Assembly: GCA_029779845.1 (NCBI GenBank)
Contig: JAKOZT010000098.1
Coordinates: 22,725-86,724, forward strand
Length of the DNA stretch: 64,000 nt
Source: Pseudomonadota bacterium
Lineage (GTDB): Bacteria; Pseudomonadota; Gammaproteobacteria; Burkholderiales; Burkholderiaceae_C
Direction: 5' to 3'
Positions within the stretch are counted from its first letter, which is position 1; every line of letters starts with the position of its first letter. Under the pieces are notes generated by a model, which was not told the DNA's origin, made no database searches, and saw only the letters and a program-made list of their open reading frames with translations. The position numbers and the translations under genes were made by a program. This document shows positions 40,224 to 51,433 of the stretch, one piece after another.

Positions 40224-41201
40224 ATGGGAATCCTCACCAGTGCGCTGTATGCGTTGCTCCTCGTCTATCTGGGCGGCTGGTTCCTCGGCCGCTGGACCGG
40301 CAACTTCTCGCTGCTGCTGTTCATCCTGAGCGTCGTCACGCTGGCCTACTGGCTGGCCGAGCGCTTCCACTTCGCGCCCAGGCGCGAAGCCGCCGCCCGG
40401 GCGCTCGAAGCGCAGGACGCGCAGCGCCGCGCGCAACTGGCCGCGCAGGGCATCGCCAAGGTCGACACCGACATCGCCCCGGCGCGCGAGAAGCTGCTGA
40501 TGCAGCCCTGGTGGCTCGACTGGACCGCCGGGCTGTTCCCGGTGATCCTGGCGGTGTTCCTGCTGCGCTCGTTCCTGTTTGAGCCGTTCAAGATCCCCTC
40601 GGGCTCGATGATCCCGACGCTGCTGGTCGGCGACCTGATCCTGGTGAACAAGTACCACTACGGCATCCGCCTGCCGGTGATCAACAAGAAGATCATCGCC
40701 AACCACGACCCCAAGCGCGGTGACGTGATGGTGTTCCGCTTCCCGCGCGACACCAGCATCGACTACATCAAGCGCGTGGTCGGGCTGCCGGGCGACGAGG
40801 TCAGCTTCCGCAACCAGAAGCTCTACATCAACGGCCAGGCGGTGCCGCTGGAGGCGCTGCCGCCGCCGGGCTTCTACGACGAGAGCACGCTGCGCTACTC
40901 GCCCGAGTTCAAGGAGAAGCTCGGCGACGTGGAGCACCGCATCCTGGTCGACCCGAACGCGCAGCGCCTGTTCGGCGCCGACGGCGCCTACGCCTTCCCG
41001 TACCGCGAGAACTGCCGCTACAGTGCCGAGGGCGTGACTTGCAAGGTGCCCGAGGGACACTACTTCATGATGGGCGACAACCGCGACAATTCGGAGGACT
41101 CTCGCTTCTGGGGCTTCGTCCCGGACGAGAACATCGTCGGCAAGGCCTTTTTCGTGTGGATGAACTTCGGCAACCCGAAGCGCATCGGCTCGTTCCAGTG
41201 A
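40224..41201 (+). CDS. lepB: Signal peptidase I
   Basis: A 325-residue inner-membrane protease that removes signal peptides from exported proteins. N-terminal helices anchor it. The catalytic Ser is in FKIPSGSMIPTLLVGDLILV and the general-base Lys in DTSIDYIKRVVGLPGDEV. The later box GHYFMMGDNRDNSEDSRFWG is conserved. It starts 4 nt after lepA. The length is standard for proteobacterial LepB. Confidence 0.97.
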   Translation: MGILTSALYALLLVYLGGWFLGRWTGNFSLLLFILSVVTLAYWLAERFHFAPRREAAARALEAQDAQRRAQLAAQGIAKVDTDIAPAREKLLMQPWWLDWTAGLFPVILAVFLLRSFLFEPFKIPSGSMIPTLLVGDLILVNKYHYGIRLPVINKKIIANHDPKRGDVMVFRFPRDTSIDYIKRVVGLPGDEVSFRNQKLYINGQAVPLEALPPPGFYDESTLRYSPEFKEKLGDVEHRILVDPNAQRLFGADGAYAFPYRENCRYSAEGVTCKVPEGHYFMMGDNRDNSEDSRFWGFVPDENIVGKAFFVWMNFGNPKRIGSFQ

Positions 41202-41225
41202 CGTTCACGTCGGGAGCATGAACGC

Positions 41226-41603
41226 ATGACCACCAGCAGCAAGCTTGCATCGGGCCGGCGCCAGCGCGGCGTCACCCTGTTCGGTCTGATGTTCTGGGCC
41301 ATCCTGATCGGCGTCACCGCGCTGGTGGTGATGCGCGTGCTGCCGACCGTCAACGAGTACTACACCATCCAGCGCGCGGTCGACAAGATCGCCAAGGAAG
41401 GCGGCACGACGGTGCCGGAGATCCGCGCCGCGTTCGAGAAGCAGAAGCAGATCGAGTACTCGATCACCTCGATCGGCGGCAAGGACTTGCAGGTCACCAA
41501 GGAGAACGAGCAGGTCGTGGTGAGCTTCGCCTACGACAAGGAGATCGAGCTGGTCGCGCCGGTCTACCTGCTCATCAAGTACGAGGGGCGCTCGAAGAAG
41601 TAG
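41226..41603 (+). CDS. DUF4845 family membrane protein
   Basis: A 125-residue protein with one N-terminal transmembrane helix ([20 protein letters not shown]) preceded by basic residues, then a small soluble domain ([20 protein letters not shown]). This is the DUF4845 protein conserved between lepB and rnc in betaproteobacteria. The N-terminus resembles a type IV-pilin-like helix, but there is no prepilin peptidase glycine-glutamate site. Its function is not known to me; conserved linkage suggests a role tied to secretion or RNA processing. Confidence 0.88.
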   Translation: MTTSSKLASGRRQRGVTLFGLMFWAILIGVTALVVMRVLPTVNEYYTIQRAVDKIAKEGGTTVPEIRAAFEKQKQIEYSITSIGGKDLQVTKENEQVVVSFAYDKEIELVAPVYLLIKYEGRSKK

Positions 41604-41645
41604 CGCGCGGGGGCAGCCCGGGCACCGCCCGAGACAATTCACCCG

Positions 41646-42350
41646 ATGGATCAACGACTCGACGAACTGCAGGGCCGCATCGGCCATCGTTTCCGCGCCG
41701 CGGATCTGCTCGAACGCGCACTGACGCACCGCAGCTTCGGCGCCGACCACAACGAGCGACTCGAATTCCTCGGCGACGCCGTGCTGAGCCTGGCCGTCTC
41801 CAGCCTGCTGTTCGAGCGCTTCGGCGGCTCCGACGAAGGCGACCTGACGCGCGTGCGCGCCCACCTCGTGCGCGAGGACAGCCTGCACCGCATGGCCTTG
41901 CAGCTCGGCCTGCCCGAAGCGCTGCGCCTGTCCGAAGGCGAGGCGCGCGGCGGCGGCGCGCAGCGCGCCTCCATCCTGGCCGACGCGCTGGAGGCGGTGA
42001 TCGGTGCAGTCTTCCTCGATGCCGGCTTCGACGCCGCGCGCGCGCTGGTGCAGCGCCTGTTCGGCGAGGTGATCGCCGGCTCCGAGATCGGCGGCTGGGC
42101 CAAGGACGCCAAGACCGAACTGCAGGAATGGCTGCAGGCGCGCCGCCTGCCGGTGCCGGGCTACCGCATCCTCGCCACGCGCGGCCAGGCGCATGCGCAG
42201 ACCTTCGACGTGGAGTGCGCGGTGCCCGCGCTCGGCCTGACGCAAAGCGGCGAAGGCCGCTCGCGCCGCCAGGCCGAACAGGAAGCGGCGCGCAAGATGC
42301 TCGATGTGCTGAAGGCCAGCGACCGCCCCGACGGTCCCTTGCGATCATGA
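41646..42350 (+). CDS. rnc: Ribonuclease III
   Basis: A 234-residue endonuclease cutting double-stranded RNA. The catalytic signature [20 protein letters not shown] is present. The RNase III domain is followed by a dsRNA-binding domain ([34 protein letters not shown]). It processes rRNA and regulates mRNAs. The stop overlaps the era start (ATGA). The rnc-era-recO-pdxJ-acpS order is the standard proteobacterial operon. Confidence 0.97.
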   Translation: MDQRLDELQGRIGHRFRAADLLERALTHRSFGADHNERLEFLGDAVLSLAVSSLLFERFGGSDEGDLTRVRAHLVREDSLHRMALQLGLPEALRLSEGEARGGGAQRASILADALEAVIGAVFLDAGFDAARALVQRLFGEVIAGSEIGGWAKDAKTELQEWLQARRLPVPGYRILATRGQAHAQTFDVECAVPALGLTQSGEGRSRRQAEQEAARKMLDVLKASDRPDGPLRS

Positions 42351-43273
42351 GCGAGACCAGCGCGCCCGACGAGCCCCCCGCTGCGCAGCACTGCGGGCTG
42401 ATCGCCATCGTCGGCCGGCCCAACGTCGGCAAGTCGACGCTGCTCAACGCGCTGGTCGGCCAGAAGATCAGCATCACCTCGGCCAAGGCGCAGACCACGC
42501 GGCACCGCATCACCGGCATCCGCACGGTGGGCGATACGCAGTACGTGTTCGTCGACACGCCCGGCTTCCAGACGCGCCACGGCGCGGCGCTGAACCGCAC
42601 GCTCAACCGCACCGTGCAGGGCGTGCTGGCCGATGTCGACGTGGTGCTGTTCGTCGTCGAGGCGGGCCGCTTCGGGCTGGACGACGCCAAGGTGCTGTCG
42701 CTGATCCAGGGCGAGGGCCTGCGCGGCAAGCCGGTGTTCCTGGTGGCCAACAAGCTCGATGCGGTGCAGCGCCGCACCGAGCTGCTGCCCTGGCTGAAGG
42801 GCATGCAGGACCGCCATGCCTTCGCGGAGTACGTGCCGCTGTCGGCCAAGAAGGCGGCCGACATGGAGCGGCTGCTGACCATCATCCGCCCCTACCTGCC
42901 CGAGCAGGGCTGGTTCTACGAGGAGGATGCGCTGACCGACCGCAGCGAGCGTTTCCTCGCCAGCGAGATCATCCGCGAGAAGCTGTTCCGCCTGACCGGC
43001 GACGAGCTGCCCTACACCTCCACCGTCGTGATCGACAAGTTCGAGGAGGAAGGCAACCTGCGCCGCATCGCCGCCTCCATCGTCGTCGAGCGCGATGCGC
43101 ACAAGGGCATGGTGATCGGCGGCGGCGGCGAGCGCCTGAAGCGCATCGGCTCGGAGGCGCGCCAGGAGCTGGAGCAGTTGATGGACGCCAAGGTCTTCCT
43201 AGAACTCTTCGTCAAGGTGCGCTCCGGCTGGGCCGCCGACGAGGCGCATCTGCGCAGCTACGGCTACGAGTAG
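42347..43273 (+). CDS. era: GTPase Era
   Basis: A 308-residue Ras-like GTPase with G1 GRPNVGKST, the switch region [13 protein letters not shown]3 DTPGFQ and G4 NKLD. The C-terminal KH domain has [20 protein letters not shown] and binds the 16S rRNA 3' end during 30S assembly. ATG 42347 overlaps rnc, giving translational coupling. The length is normal for Era. Confidence 0.97.
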   Translation: MSETSAPDEPPAAQHCGLIAIVGRPNVGKSTLLNALVGQKISITSAKAQTTRHRITGIRTVGDTQYVFVDTPGFQTRHGAALNRTLNRTVQGVLADVDVVLFVVEAGRFGLDDAKVLSLIQGEGLRGKPVFLVANKLDAVQRRTELLPWLKGMQDRHAFAEYVPLSAKKAADMERLLTIIRPYLPEQGWFYEEDALTDRSERFLASEIIREKLFRLTGDELPYTSTVVIDKFEEEGNLRRIAASIVVERDAHKGMVIGGGGERLKRIGSEARQELEQLMDAKVFLELFVKVRSGWAADEAHLRSYGYE

Positions 43274-43277
43274 CGCG

Positions 43278-44042
43278 ATGGCGACGGCGCGCGGCGCGGC
43301 GCCGCTGGCGGCTTTCGTGCTGCACCGCTGGGACTGGAGCGAATCCAGCCTGATCCTCGATCTGTTCACGCGCGCGCAAGGCCGCGCCACCGTGGCGGCC
43401 AAGGGCGCGAAGAAGCCGCACTCCAACCTGCGCGCGGTGCTGCTGCCGTTCCAGCGAGTCAACGTCACGCTCGGGCGCGTGCCCGAAGGCGACGGCGCGA
43501 GCGACATCCAGACCTTGCGCCAGGCCGAGTGGGCCGGCGGCGCGGCGATGCTGACCGGCGAGGCTCTGTTCAGCGGCTTCTATCTCAACGAGCTGCTGAT
43601 GAAGCTGATGGCGCGGCACGATCCGCACCCGGCCCTCTTCGACGCCTATGCGCAGACGCTGCCGGCGCTGGCCGCGAGCGACGAGACGCGCGTGCAGGCG
43701 GCGCTGCGCGCCTTCGAGCTGACGCTGCTGCGCGAGATCGGCCTGCTGCCCGATCTGGCGGTGGCGACGCTGACCTTGCAGCCGCTGCGCGCGGAGGCGC
43801 TGTACGCGCTGCGCCCCGAAGCCGGCGTGATCGAAGCGACGGGCGACGAGGCCGGCGTGCCCGGCGCGGTGCTGATCGCTCTGCAGACGGCGCTCGACCG
43901 CGCCGTGCTGGAGAGCCTGCAGCAGACCTGTGCGCTCGCGCTGCCGGCGCTGAAGACGCAACTGCGCGCGCTGCTTCACTATCATCTCGGCTCCACCCCG
44001 CTGCGCACGCGCGCGGTGATGCACGACCTGCGCACCCTCTGA
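43278..44042 (+). CDS. recO: DNA repair protein RecO
   Basis: A 254-residue RecO. It has the N-terminal OB-fold region (AFVLHRWDWSESSLILDLFT, RATVAAKGAKKPHSNLRAVL) and a helical C-terminal domain (ALFSGFYLNELLMKLMARHD; AFELTLLREIGLLPDL). It helps load RecA on SSB-coated DNA in the RecFOR pathway. It is 4 nt after era in the conserved operon. The zinc-binding cysteine motif of some RecO proteins is not evident. Confidence 0.93.
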   Translation: MATARGAAPLAAFVLHRWDWSESSLILDLFTRAQGRATVAAKGAKKPHSNLRAVLLPFQRVNVTLGRVPEGDGASDIQTLRQAEWAGGAAMLTGEALFSGFYLNELLMKLMARHDPHPALFDAYAQTLPALAASDETRVQAALRAFELTLLREIGLLPDLAVATLTLQPLRAEALYALRPEAGVIEATGDEAGVPGAVLIALQTALDRAVLESLQQTCALALPALKTQLRALLHYHLGSTPLRTRAVMHDLRTL

Positions 44043-44052
44043 CCTCGTTGCG

Positions 44053-44850
<798 letters not shown>

Positions 44851-44893
44851 GCGTCCCGAGATCGAGGCGGGCCGAGCGCCGGGCCGCTCCCAA

Positions 44894-44926
44894 GCCGGCC
44901 CGCATCCCCCCGGGGGATCGGCCGGC
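44894..44926 (+). other. Strong two-part hairpin between pdxJ and acpS
   Basis: GCCGGCC (44894-44900) pairs with GGCCGGC (44920-44926), enclosing a near-perfect ATCCCCC/GGGGGAT palindrome (44904-44918). The two stems are separated by a small asymmetric bulge. There is no T-tract. It lies in a 100-nt gap within an otherwise tightly packed operon, so it may modulate acpS expression or mark an RNA-processing site. Confidence 0.6.
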
Positions 44927-44950
44927 GTACTCGACGGCCGAGGGGTCGTC

Positions 44951-45352
44951 ATGATCTTCGGCGTCGGCACCGACATCTGCGACATCCGGCGCATGCGCGA
45001 CACCCTCGCGCGGCGCGGCGAGCGCTTCGCGCTGAAGGTGCTGGGGCCGCACGAGATCGAGGTGTTCCGCTACCGGCTCGCCAAGGTCGAGTCGCGCGGC
45101 ATCGCCTACCTCGCGACGCGCTTCTCGGCCAAGGAAGCGTTCTCCAAGGCGATCGGGCTGGGCATGCGCATGCCGATGACCTGGCGCGATTGCGAGATCG
45201 TGAAAGCGCCCAGCGGCAAGCCCGAGATCCGCCTGCACGGCGCGCTGGCCGAGTGGTTCGCGCAGCGCGGCCTGCGCGCGCAGGTCAGCGTCAGCGACGA
45301 AACCGACTACGCGGCGAGCTTCGTCGTCGTCGAAACCCTGGACAACCGATGA
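44951..45352 (+). CDS. acpS: Holo-[acyl-carrier-protein] synthase
   Basis: A 133-residue phosphopantetheinyl transferase. [20 protein letters not shown] and the Mg-binding [20 protein letters not shown] are the family signatures. It attaches 4'-phosphopantetheine to ACP (encoded at 32120). It overlaps nagZ by ATGA and follows pdxJ as in other proteobacteria. The length is usual for AcpS. Confidence 0.96.
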   Translation: MIFGVGTDICDIRRMRDTLARRGERFALKVLGPHEIEVFRYRLAKVESRGIAYLATRFSAKEAFSKAIGLGMRMPMTWRDCEIVKAPSGKPEIRLHGALAEWFAQRGLRAQVSVSDETDYAASFVVVETLDNR

Positions 45353-46413
45353 ACCCCACGAGCCATTCGCCCGTCATCCTCGACATCGCCGGCACGACGC
45401 TGAACGCCGACGACCGCCGCCGCCTCGCGCACCCGCTGGTGGGCGGCATGATCCTGTTCGCGCGCAACTGGGCGGACCGGCGCGCGCTCGTCGAGTTGAC
45501 CGCCGAAATCAAGGCGATCCGACCCGACCTGCTGATCTGCGTCGACCACGAAGGCGGGCGCGTGCAGCGCTTTCGCAGCGACGGCTTCACGCACCTGCCG
45601 GCGATGCGCGTGCTCGGCGAGCTGTGGATGCGCGATGCGCTGACCGCCACCGACGCCGCCACCGCCGCCGGCCACGTGCTCGGCGCCGAGCTGCGCGCCT
45701 GCGGCGTCGATCTCAGCTTCACGCCGGTGCTGGACCTCGACCACGGCGAGAGCGGCGTGATCGGCGACCGTGCCTTCCACCGCGATGCGCGCGTCGCGAC
45801 GCTCCTGGCCAAGAGCCTGATGCACGGCCTGCTGCTGGCCGGCATGGCGAACTGCGGCAAGCACTTCCCCGGCCACGGCTTCGTGAAGGCCGACAGCCAC
45901 ACCGAAGTGCCTGTCGATCGCCGCAGCCTGAAGGCCATCCTCGCGGACGACGCCAAGCCCTACGAGTGGCTGTCCACCAGCCTCGCCAGCGTGATGCCGG
46001 CGCACGTGATCTACCCCAAGGTGGATGCGCACCCGGCCGGCTTCTCGCCGCGCTGGCTGAAGGACATCCTGCGCCAGCAGCTCGGCTTCACGGGCGCGAT
46101 CTTCAGCGACGACCTCAGCATGGAAGGCGCGCGCCGTCTCGATGGCGCGGAGCTGAGCTACGCCGAGGCGGCGGCGCTGGCGCTCACGGCCGGCTGCGAC
46201 CTGGTGCTGCTGTGCAACCAGTCGGTCGACGGCGGGCGCGCCGTCGACGATCTGCTCGATGGGATGGAGCGCGGCCTGGCTGAAGGCCGCTGGCAGCTCG
46301 ACCCCGACAGCGAGGCGCGGCGAGTGCGGCTGCTGCCGCAGAGCCGCCCGCTGTCATGGGACGAGCTGATGCACGACGCGGCGTACCAGCGCTCGCTGGA
46401 ACGCCTGCCCTGA
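45349..46413 (+). CDS. nagZ: Beta-N-acetylhexosaminidase NagZ
   Basis: A 354-residue glycoside hydrolase family 3 enzyme. The catalytic loop [17 protein letters not shown] is the NagZ signature. [20 protein letters not shown] and [14 protein letters not shown], carrying the Asp nucleophile region, are also present. It removes GlcNAc from cytoplasmic muropeptides in cell-wall recycling and thereby affects AmpC-type induction in many bacteria. It overlaps acpS and converges on rne with a 4-nt gap. Confidence 0.95.
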   Translation: MNPTSHSPVILDIAGTTLNADDRRRLAHPLVGGMILFARNWADRRALVELTAEIKAIRPDLLICVDHEGGRVQRFRSDGFTHLPAMRVLGELWMRDALTATDAATAAGHVLGAELRACGVDLSFTPVLDLDHGESGVIGDRAFHRDARVATLLAKSLMHGLLLAGMANCGKHFPGHGFVKADSHTEVPVDRRSLKAILADDAKPYEWLSTSLASVMPAHVIYPKVDAHPAGFSPRWLKDILRQQLGFTGAIFSDDLSMEGARRLDGAELSYAEAAALALTAGCDLVLLCNQSVDGGRAVDDLLDGMERGLAEGRWQLDPDSEARRVRLLPQSRPLSWDELMHDAAYQRSLERLP

Positions 46414-46417
46414 CGGG

Positions 46418-49318
46418 TCAGCGCGCGCTGTCGAAGGGCAGCGTGATCTGCGACAGGTCCTTGCGCGTCTCGACCAGCACCAGCGGGCCTTCGTCGATCA
46501 CCACCGGCGCCGGGCGCTCGCGCGGCACGTGCACCGGCTTGGGCTCGCGCGCCATCGCTTCCTGCACCGCGCGGATCTTGTCGGCATCGGAGTTCACCCA
46601 TTGCAGCCCGGCGGCCTCGGCCACGGCCGTGAGCTGATCGGCCGGCAGCACGAAGGCTTCGATGCGTGTGGCGGCGGGCACCGGCGCGGGGGCCGGCTGG
46701 ACCGGCGCTGCAACAGGCGCTGCAACAGCTTCGGCCACGGCAACCACCGGCTCGGCTTCGGTTTCGGCCTCGGGCGCGGCAAGCACCGGTTCGGCTTCGA
46801 CCTGCGGCGCGGCCTCGGCGTCTTCTTCGCGACGCTCGCGGCGCGGGCGATCACCGCGGCCGCGGCGGCGGCGGCCGCCTTCGCGCTCTTCGCCTTCGGC
46901 GAGCGGCGCGCTCTCGGCGAGCACGGTCTCGGCCACGGCTTCGCCTTCGAGGCTTTCGGCGCTCGGCGCGTCCTCGGCCGCCACGGCTTCGCCGTTCAGC
47001 TCGTTCGTCACCTCGCCGGTGCGCGCTTCGTCGCGATCGCGTCCGCCGCGGCCGCGACGGCGGCGGCGCCCGCTGCGTTCGCCCTGGGCCTGATCGCCCT
47101 CGGCCGGCGCATCGCCGGTCGGGATGGTGTCGACGAAGGGTTGCGGCGGCACGGCGGCCGCATCCACCGCCACCGCTTCGGGTGCCGGGCGGCGCTCGGT
47201 GCGCTCGGTGCGTTCACCGCGTTCGCCACGCTCGCCGCGTCCGCCGCGACGGCCCTCGCTGCGCGGCTCGTTGCCGGCCTGCTGTTCGCCCTCGGGGCGC
47301 TCGGCGCGCGGCGGCTGCTCTCCGCGTTGCTGTTCACCCCGGCGGCCACGGCCACCGTCGCGGCCTTCGCGTTGCTCGCGGCCCTCGCGTGCGTTGCGGC
47401 CTTCGCCGCGCTGTTCGCCACGTTCGGCGCGCTCACCCCGCTCACCCCGCTCGCCGCGTTCACCGCGACGGCCGTCACGCCCGCCACGTCCGCCGCGCTC
47501 GCCACGGCCTTCCTTGCGCGGCTCGCCGCTCGCGGCCTTGGCCGGCGTCGCGGGGGCGGCGGCCGGCGCGGCGGCTTCACCGCCGCTGAACAGACGCTTG
47601 ACCCAGCCGAAGAAGCCGCCGCCCGCCGCGGGCGCTGCAGCCGCCACAGGAGCAGGCGCGGGCGCCGCCGCCACCGGTGCGGGCGCCGGCGTGGGCTTGG
47701 GCTCGACCTGCGGCGCCGGCGCGTCGGGCAGGATGCCCTTGATCACCGGCTCCTGCTTGGCCTTGGCCTTCTCGCGCCGCGTGATGCCGACTTCCTCGTC
47801 GACGTCGTCGATCATCGTGTAGCTCGCCTGCAGGTTCTCCAGGCGCGGATCGTCGTGACGCAGGCGTTCGAGGCGGTAGTTCGGCGTGTCGAGGTTCTTG
47901 TTCGGCACCAGCAGCACGGTCACGCGCTGCTTCAGTTCGATCTTGGTGATCTCGGTGCGCTTCTCGTTGAGCAGGAAGCTGGTCACCTCCACCGGCACCT
48001 GCACGTGCACCGCGGCGGTGTTCTCCTTCATCGACTCCTCTTGCACCATGCGCAGGATCTGCAAGGCCGACGATTCGGTGTCGCGGATGTGGCCGGTGCC
48101 GTTGCAGCGCGGGCAGGTGATGTGGCTGCCTTCGCTGAGCGCCGGGCGCAGGCGCTGGCGGCTGAGTTCGAGCAGGCCGAACTTGGAGATCGAGCTGAAC
48201 TGCACGCGCGCGCGGTCCTGGCGCAGCGCGTCGCGCAATCGCGTTTCCACTTCGCGGCGGTTCTTCGACTCCTCCATGTCGATGAAGTCGACGACGATCA
48301 GGCCGCCCAGGTCGCGCAGGCGCATCTGGCGCGCGATCTCGTCGGCGGCTTCGAGGTTGGTGCGCGTGGCGGTCTCTTCGATGTCGCCGCCGCGCGTGGC
48401 GCGCGCCGAGTTGACGTCGACGCTGACCAGCGCCTCGGTGTGGTCGATCACGATCGCGCCGCCCGAGGGCAGGTTGACGGTGCGGCTGAAGGCCGTCTCG
48501 ATCTGGTGCTCGATCTGGAAGCGGCTGAACAGCGGCGCGTCGTCGCGGTAGCGCTTGACCTTGTGAGCCGTCTCCGGCATCACGTGGTTCATGAACTGCT
48601 GCGCCTGCTCGTAGATGTCGTCGGTGTCGATCAGGATCTCGCCGATGTCCGCGGTGAAGTAGTCGCGGATCGCGCGGATCACCAGCGACGACTCCTGGTA
48701 GATCAGGAACGCGCCCTTGCCGGCCTTGGAGGCGCCGTCGATGGCGTCCCACAGCTTGAGCATGTAGTTCAGGTCCCACTGCAGCTCGGCGGCCGAGCGG
48801 CCGATGCCGGCGGTGCGGGCGATCAGGCTCATGCCCTTGGGGTAGTCGAGCGACTCGAGGTTCTCCTTCAGCTCCTCGCGGTCCTCGCCCTCGATGCGCC
48901 GGCTCACGCCGCCGCCGCGCGGGTTGTTGGGCATCAGCACGAGGTAGCGGCCGGCCAGCGAGACGAAGGTGGTCAGCGCCGCGCCCTTGTTGCCGCGCTC
49001 TTCCTTTTCCACCTGCACCAGCAGTTCCTGGCCGTTGGAAATCACGTCCTGGATCTTCGCGTCGCGGACGGAGACGCCCTGCTTGAAGAACTCCTTGGCG
49101 ATTTCCTTGAAGGGCAGGAAGCCGTGGCGGTCTTCGCCGTAGTCGACGAAGCAGGCTTCCAACGACGGCTCGACGCGCGTGACGACGGCCTTGTAGATGT
49201 TGCCCTTGCGCTGCTCGCGCCCTTCGATCTCGGTCTCGAAGTCGAGCAGCTTCTGGCCGTCGACGATCGCCAGGCGACGCTCTTCCTGCTGCGTCGCGTT
49301 GATCAGCATGCGTTTCAT
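46418..49318 (-). CDS. rne: Ribonuclease E
   Basis: A 966-residue RNase E. The N-terminal catalytic half has the [20 protein letters not shown] start and an S1 domain (about residues 38-120). The Mg-binding aspartates are D301 (SVDVNSA) and D344 (IVVDFIDM), and the zinc-link is CPRCNGTGH at 402-410. From about residue 530 the tail is disordered: proline/alanine-rich, then long arginine-glutamate-glycine repeats, then acidic stretches, ending ITLPFDSAR. It leads mRNA decay and rRNA/tRNA processing and scaffolds the degradosome. AGGAGGAG (49324-49331) sets the start at 49318. Confidence 0.97.
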   Translation of the reverse strand: MKRMLINATQQEERRLAIVDGQKLLDFETEIEGREQRKGNIYKAVVTRVEPSLEACFVDYGEDRHGFLPFKEIAKEFFKQGVSVRDAKIQDVISNGQELLVQVEKEERGNKGAALTTFVSLAGRYLVLMPNNPRGGGVSRRIEGEDREELKENLESLDYPKGMSLIARTAGIGRSAAELQWDLNYMLKLWDAIDGASKAGKGAFLIYQESSLVIRAIRDYFTADIGEILIDTDDIYEQAQQFMNHVMPETAHKVKRYRDDAPLFSRFQIEHQIETAFSRTVNLPSGGAIVIDHTEALVSVDVNSARATRGGDIEETATRTNLEAADEIARQMRLRDLGGLIVVDFIDMEESKNRREVETRLRDALRQDRARVQFSSISKFGLLELSRQRLRPALSEGSHITCPRCNGTGHIRDTESSALQILRMVQEESMKENTAAVHVQVPVEVTSFLLNEKRTEITKIELKQRVTVLLVPNKNLDTPNYRLERLRHDDPRLENLQASYTMIDDVDEEVGITRREKAKAKQEPVIKGILPDAPAPQVEPKPTPAPAPVAAAPAPAPVAAAAPAAGGGFFGWVKRLFSGGEAAAPAAAPATPAKAASGEPRKEGRGERGGRGGRDGRRGERGERGERGERAERGEQRGEGRNAREGREQREGRDGGRGRRGEQQRGEQPPRAERPEGEQQAGNEPRSEGRRGGRGERGERGERTERTERRPAPEAVAVDAAAVPPQPFVDTIPTGDAPAEGDQAQGERSGRRRRRGRGGRDRDEARTGEVTNELNGEAVAAEDAPSAESLEGEAVAETVLAESAPLAEGEEREGGRRRRGRGDRPRRERREEDAEAAPQVEAEPVLAAPEAETEAEPVVAVAEAVAAPVAAPVQPAPAPVPAATRIEAFVLPADQLTAVAEAAGLQWVNSDADKIRAVQEAMAREPKPVHVPRERPAPVVIDEGPLVLVETRKDLSQITLPFDSAR

Positions 49319-49784
49319 GTGCACTCCTCCTGCGCCGCGTTCATGCGCGGCGCGCATTCACCAGCCGCCGCCCGCCGAAGGCGGGAAGCGGCGCTTCGAT
49401 GCACGAGAAAAACGCGAGGAACCGGGAAGGAATCGCCCTGGACTGCGCTGCGCGCCGATCAGCGGATCGGCGGCGAAAGCAGCGTTGGCGCGTGCGTGGC
49501 AGTGAGGAACAACGGGATCATCCGACTGGATTCACTGGACGCGGGCCAGGAGCGCAGCCGCAGCGGCGGGGCCGTAGGGCATGTCTCCTGAGCACAAAAC
49601 CTTGGGTTGGGTTCGTTCTTCGTTTTGCTCTGCCGCGCCGCCCCTGCCGCCGCGCCGTCGCTTCGGGACGGCACCTGCGGTGGCCAGCGGTGCGTTGCAT
49701 CACCGGGTGACCGCTCTCCTGAGCGGCCCGCCACGTTGTCTTCACGAGGCTAAACTCCGAAGAATCAAGCACTTAGAGCACAGC
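49319..49784 (-). other. rne 5' leader / rne-rluC divergent intergenic region
   Basis: This 466-nt gap contains no convincing gene. On the minus strand it would be a long 5' leader for rne, as known in E. coli, where the leader mediates autoregulation. It carries a perfect 6-bp hairpin with an AGGA tetraloop (49711-49726). The 10-mer GCTCAGGAGA occurs twice (49715-49724 and 49584-49593 in plus coordinates). Facing rluC, TTGTCT (49736-49741) and AAGAAT (49760-49765), 18 nt apart, may form its promoter. Confidence 0.5.
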
Positions 49785-50774
49785 GTGGACCGGCCGATTA
49801 TAGGTGGGAAATCTCCGGCGGCCGCGCAGCCGCGCAACGCACCGGCCGTGCTGCGCGTCACGGTCGACGAAGGCAGCGAAGGCCAGCGGCTCGACAACTT
49901 CCTGATCCGGCTGCTCAAGGGCGTGCCCAAGACTCACGTCTATCGCGTGATCCGCTCCGGCGAGGTGCGCGTCAACAAGGGGCGGGCGGCCGCCGACACG
50001 CGCCTGGAAATCGGCGACGAGGTGCGCGTGCCGCCGGTGCGCGTGGCCGACCGCACTGCGGAAGCGCCGGCACCGGCGCGCGAGTTCCCGCTGGTCTACG
50101 AAGACGAGCACCTGATCGCCGTGAACAAACCCGCCGGCGTGGCGGTGCACGGCGGCAGCGGCGTGAGCTTCGGCGTGATCGAGCAGCTGCGCCGCGCGCG
50201 GCCGCAATCGAAGTTCCTCGAACTGGTGCACCGGCTCGACAAGGAGACCTCGGGGCTGCTGCTGATCGCCAAGAAGCGCTCGGCGCTGACCGCCTTGCAG
50301 GACCAACTGCGCGAGCGCGAAACCGGCAAGACCTATGCGGCCCTCGTGACCGGCGCGTGGCCGGCGAACAAAAAGGTCATCGACGTGCCGCTGCACAAGT
50401 TCCTCACCGGCGAGGGCGAACGCCGCGTGCGTGCGGTGGAGGCGGGGCACGAAGACGCCAAGCGCTCGATCACCCTGGTGAAGGTGGCCAGGCGCTACGC
50501 CGATTTCACGCTGCTGGACGTGACCATCAAGACCGGCCGCACGCACCAGATCCGCGTGCACCTCGCGCACGAGGGGCACCCCATCGTCGGCGACGCCAAG
50601 TACGGCGACTTCGCGCTCAACAAGGCGCTGGCGCGCGGCGCGGCGAAATTCGAGCGCATGTTCCTGCATGCGAAGCGGCTGCGCTTCCAGCACCCCGCTA
50701 CGGGCGAGGTGATGGAGCTGGAAGCACCGCTGCCGCCAGAATGCGAGGTTTTCCTCGCCACGCTCACGACATGA
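49785..50774 (+). CDS. rluC: 23S rRNA pseudouridine synthase RluC
   Basis: A 329-residue RluA-family pseudouridine synthase. It has an N-terminal S4 RNA-binding domain (GQRLDNFLIRLLKGVPKTHV and VRVNKGRAAADTRLEIGDEV), the catalytic LVHRLDKETSGLLLIAKKRS with the essential Asp, and GRTHQIRVHLAHEGHPIVGD. It modifies 23S rRNA positions 955, 2504 and 2580 in E. coli. No ATG precedes the homologous region; GTG 49785 is the best start, with GTG 49848 as an alternative. Placement opposite rne is conserved in betaproteobacteria. Confidence 0.92.
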   Translation: MDRPIIGGKSPAAAQPRNAPAVLRVTVDEGSEGQRLDNFLIRLLKGVPKTHVYRVIRSGEVRVNKGRAAADTRLEIGDEVRVPPVRVADRTAEAPAPAREFPLVYEDEHLIAVNKPAGVAVHGGSGVSFGVIEQLRRARPQSKFLELVHRLDKETSGLLLIAKKRSALTALQDQLRERETGKTYAALVTGAWPANKKVIDVPLHKFLTGEGERRVRAVEAGHEDAKRSITLVKVARRYADFTLLDVTIKTGRTHQIRVHLAHEGHPIVGDAKYGDFALNKALARGAAKFERMFLHAKRLRFQHPATGEVMELEAPLPPECEVFLATLTT

Positions 50775-51433
50775 CCCGACCGCGTCAATTCGACCTGATC
50801 GCCTTCGACTGGGACGGCACGCTGTTCGACTCCACCGCGCTGATCACGCGCTGCATCCAGTCCGCCTGCGCCGACGTGGGCGTGGCGGTGCCGAGCGAGC
50901 GCGACGCCAGCTACGTGATCGGCATGGGCCTGGTGGAGGCGCTGACGCATGCCGCGCCCGACCTGCCGCGCGAGCGCTACAAGGAGCTGGCCGAGCGCTA
51001 CCGCCACCACTACTTCGCCAAGCAGCACCAGATCGTGATGTTCGACGGCACGCTGGCGATGCTGCACGACCTGAAGGCGCGCCACCACTGGCTGGGCGTG
51101 GCCACCGGCAAGTCGCGCCGCGGGCTCGACGAAGCGCTGCGCACGGTCGAACTGCAGGGCCTGTTCGACGCCACCCGCACCGCCGACGAAACCGCCTCCA
51201 AGCCGAATCCGCAGATGTTGCTCGAGCTGATGCGCGAGTTCGGCGTCGCGCCCGAGCGCACGCTGATGATCGGCGATACCACGCATGATCTGCAGCTCGC
51301 CGCCAACGCCGGCGCCGCGGCCGTCGGCGTCAGCTACGGCGCGCACGCGCACGAGACCTTCGAGGAATTCGCCCCCCGCTTCGTCGCGCATTCCACGCGC
51401 GAGCTGCACGACTGGCTGTTGCGCCATGCCTGA
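50771..51433 (+). CDS. HAD-superfamily phosphatase, phosphoglycolate phosphatase-like
   Basis: A 220-residue HAD hydrolase with motif I LIAFDWDGTLFDS (nucleophile Asp), motif II VATGKSR and motif IV MIGDTTHDLQLAANAGAAAV. An inserted helical cap domain lies between motifs I and II. It resembles Gph/PGP phosphatases, but the exact substrate cannot be read. It overlaps rluC by ATGA and the Rieske gene by 8 nt, making a compact rluC-HAD-Rieske-sppA operon, which is common in Burkholderiales. Confidence 0.88.
   Translation: MTRPRQFDLIAFDWDGTLFDSTALITRCIQSACADVGVAVPSERDASYVIGMGLVEALTHAAPDLPRERYKELAERYRHHYFAKQHQIVMFDGTLAMLHDLKARHHWLGVATGKSRRGLDEALRTVELQGLFDATRTADETASKPNPQMLLELMREFGVAPERTLMIGDTTHDLQLAANAGAAAVGVSYGAHAHETFEEFAPRFVAHSTRELHDWLLRHA

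Noticed and set aside
46529..49591. A 1020-codon open frame on the plus strand running across the whole rne gene
   Set aside because: It mirrors rne codon by codon. Very GC-rich third positions suppress stops in the antisense frame, and the product is low-complexity with no domain. It is an antisense shadow.
49319..49784. A riboswitch (glycine-type) in the rne leader, suggested by GGAGAG-like words
   Set aside because: The expected ordered glycine-aptamer core is not present and the context (rne) does not fit glycine control.
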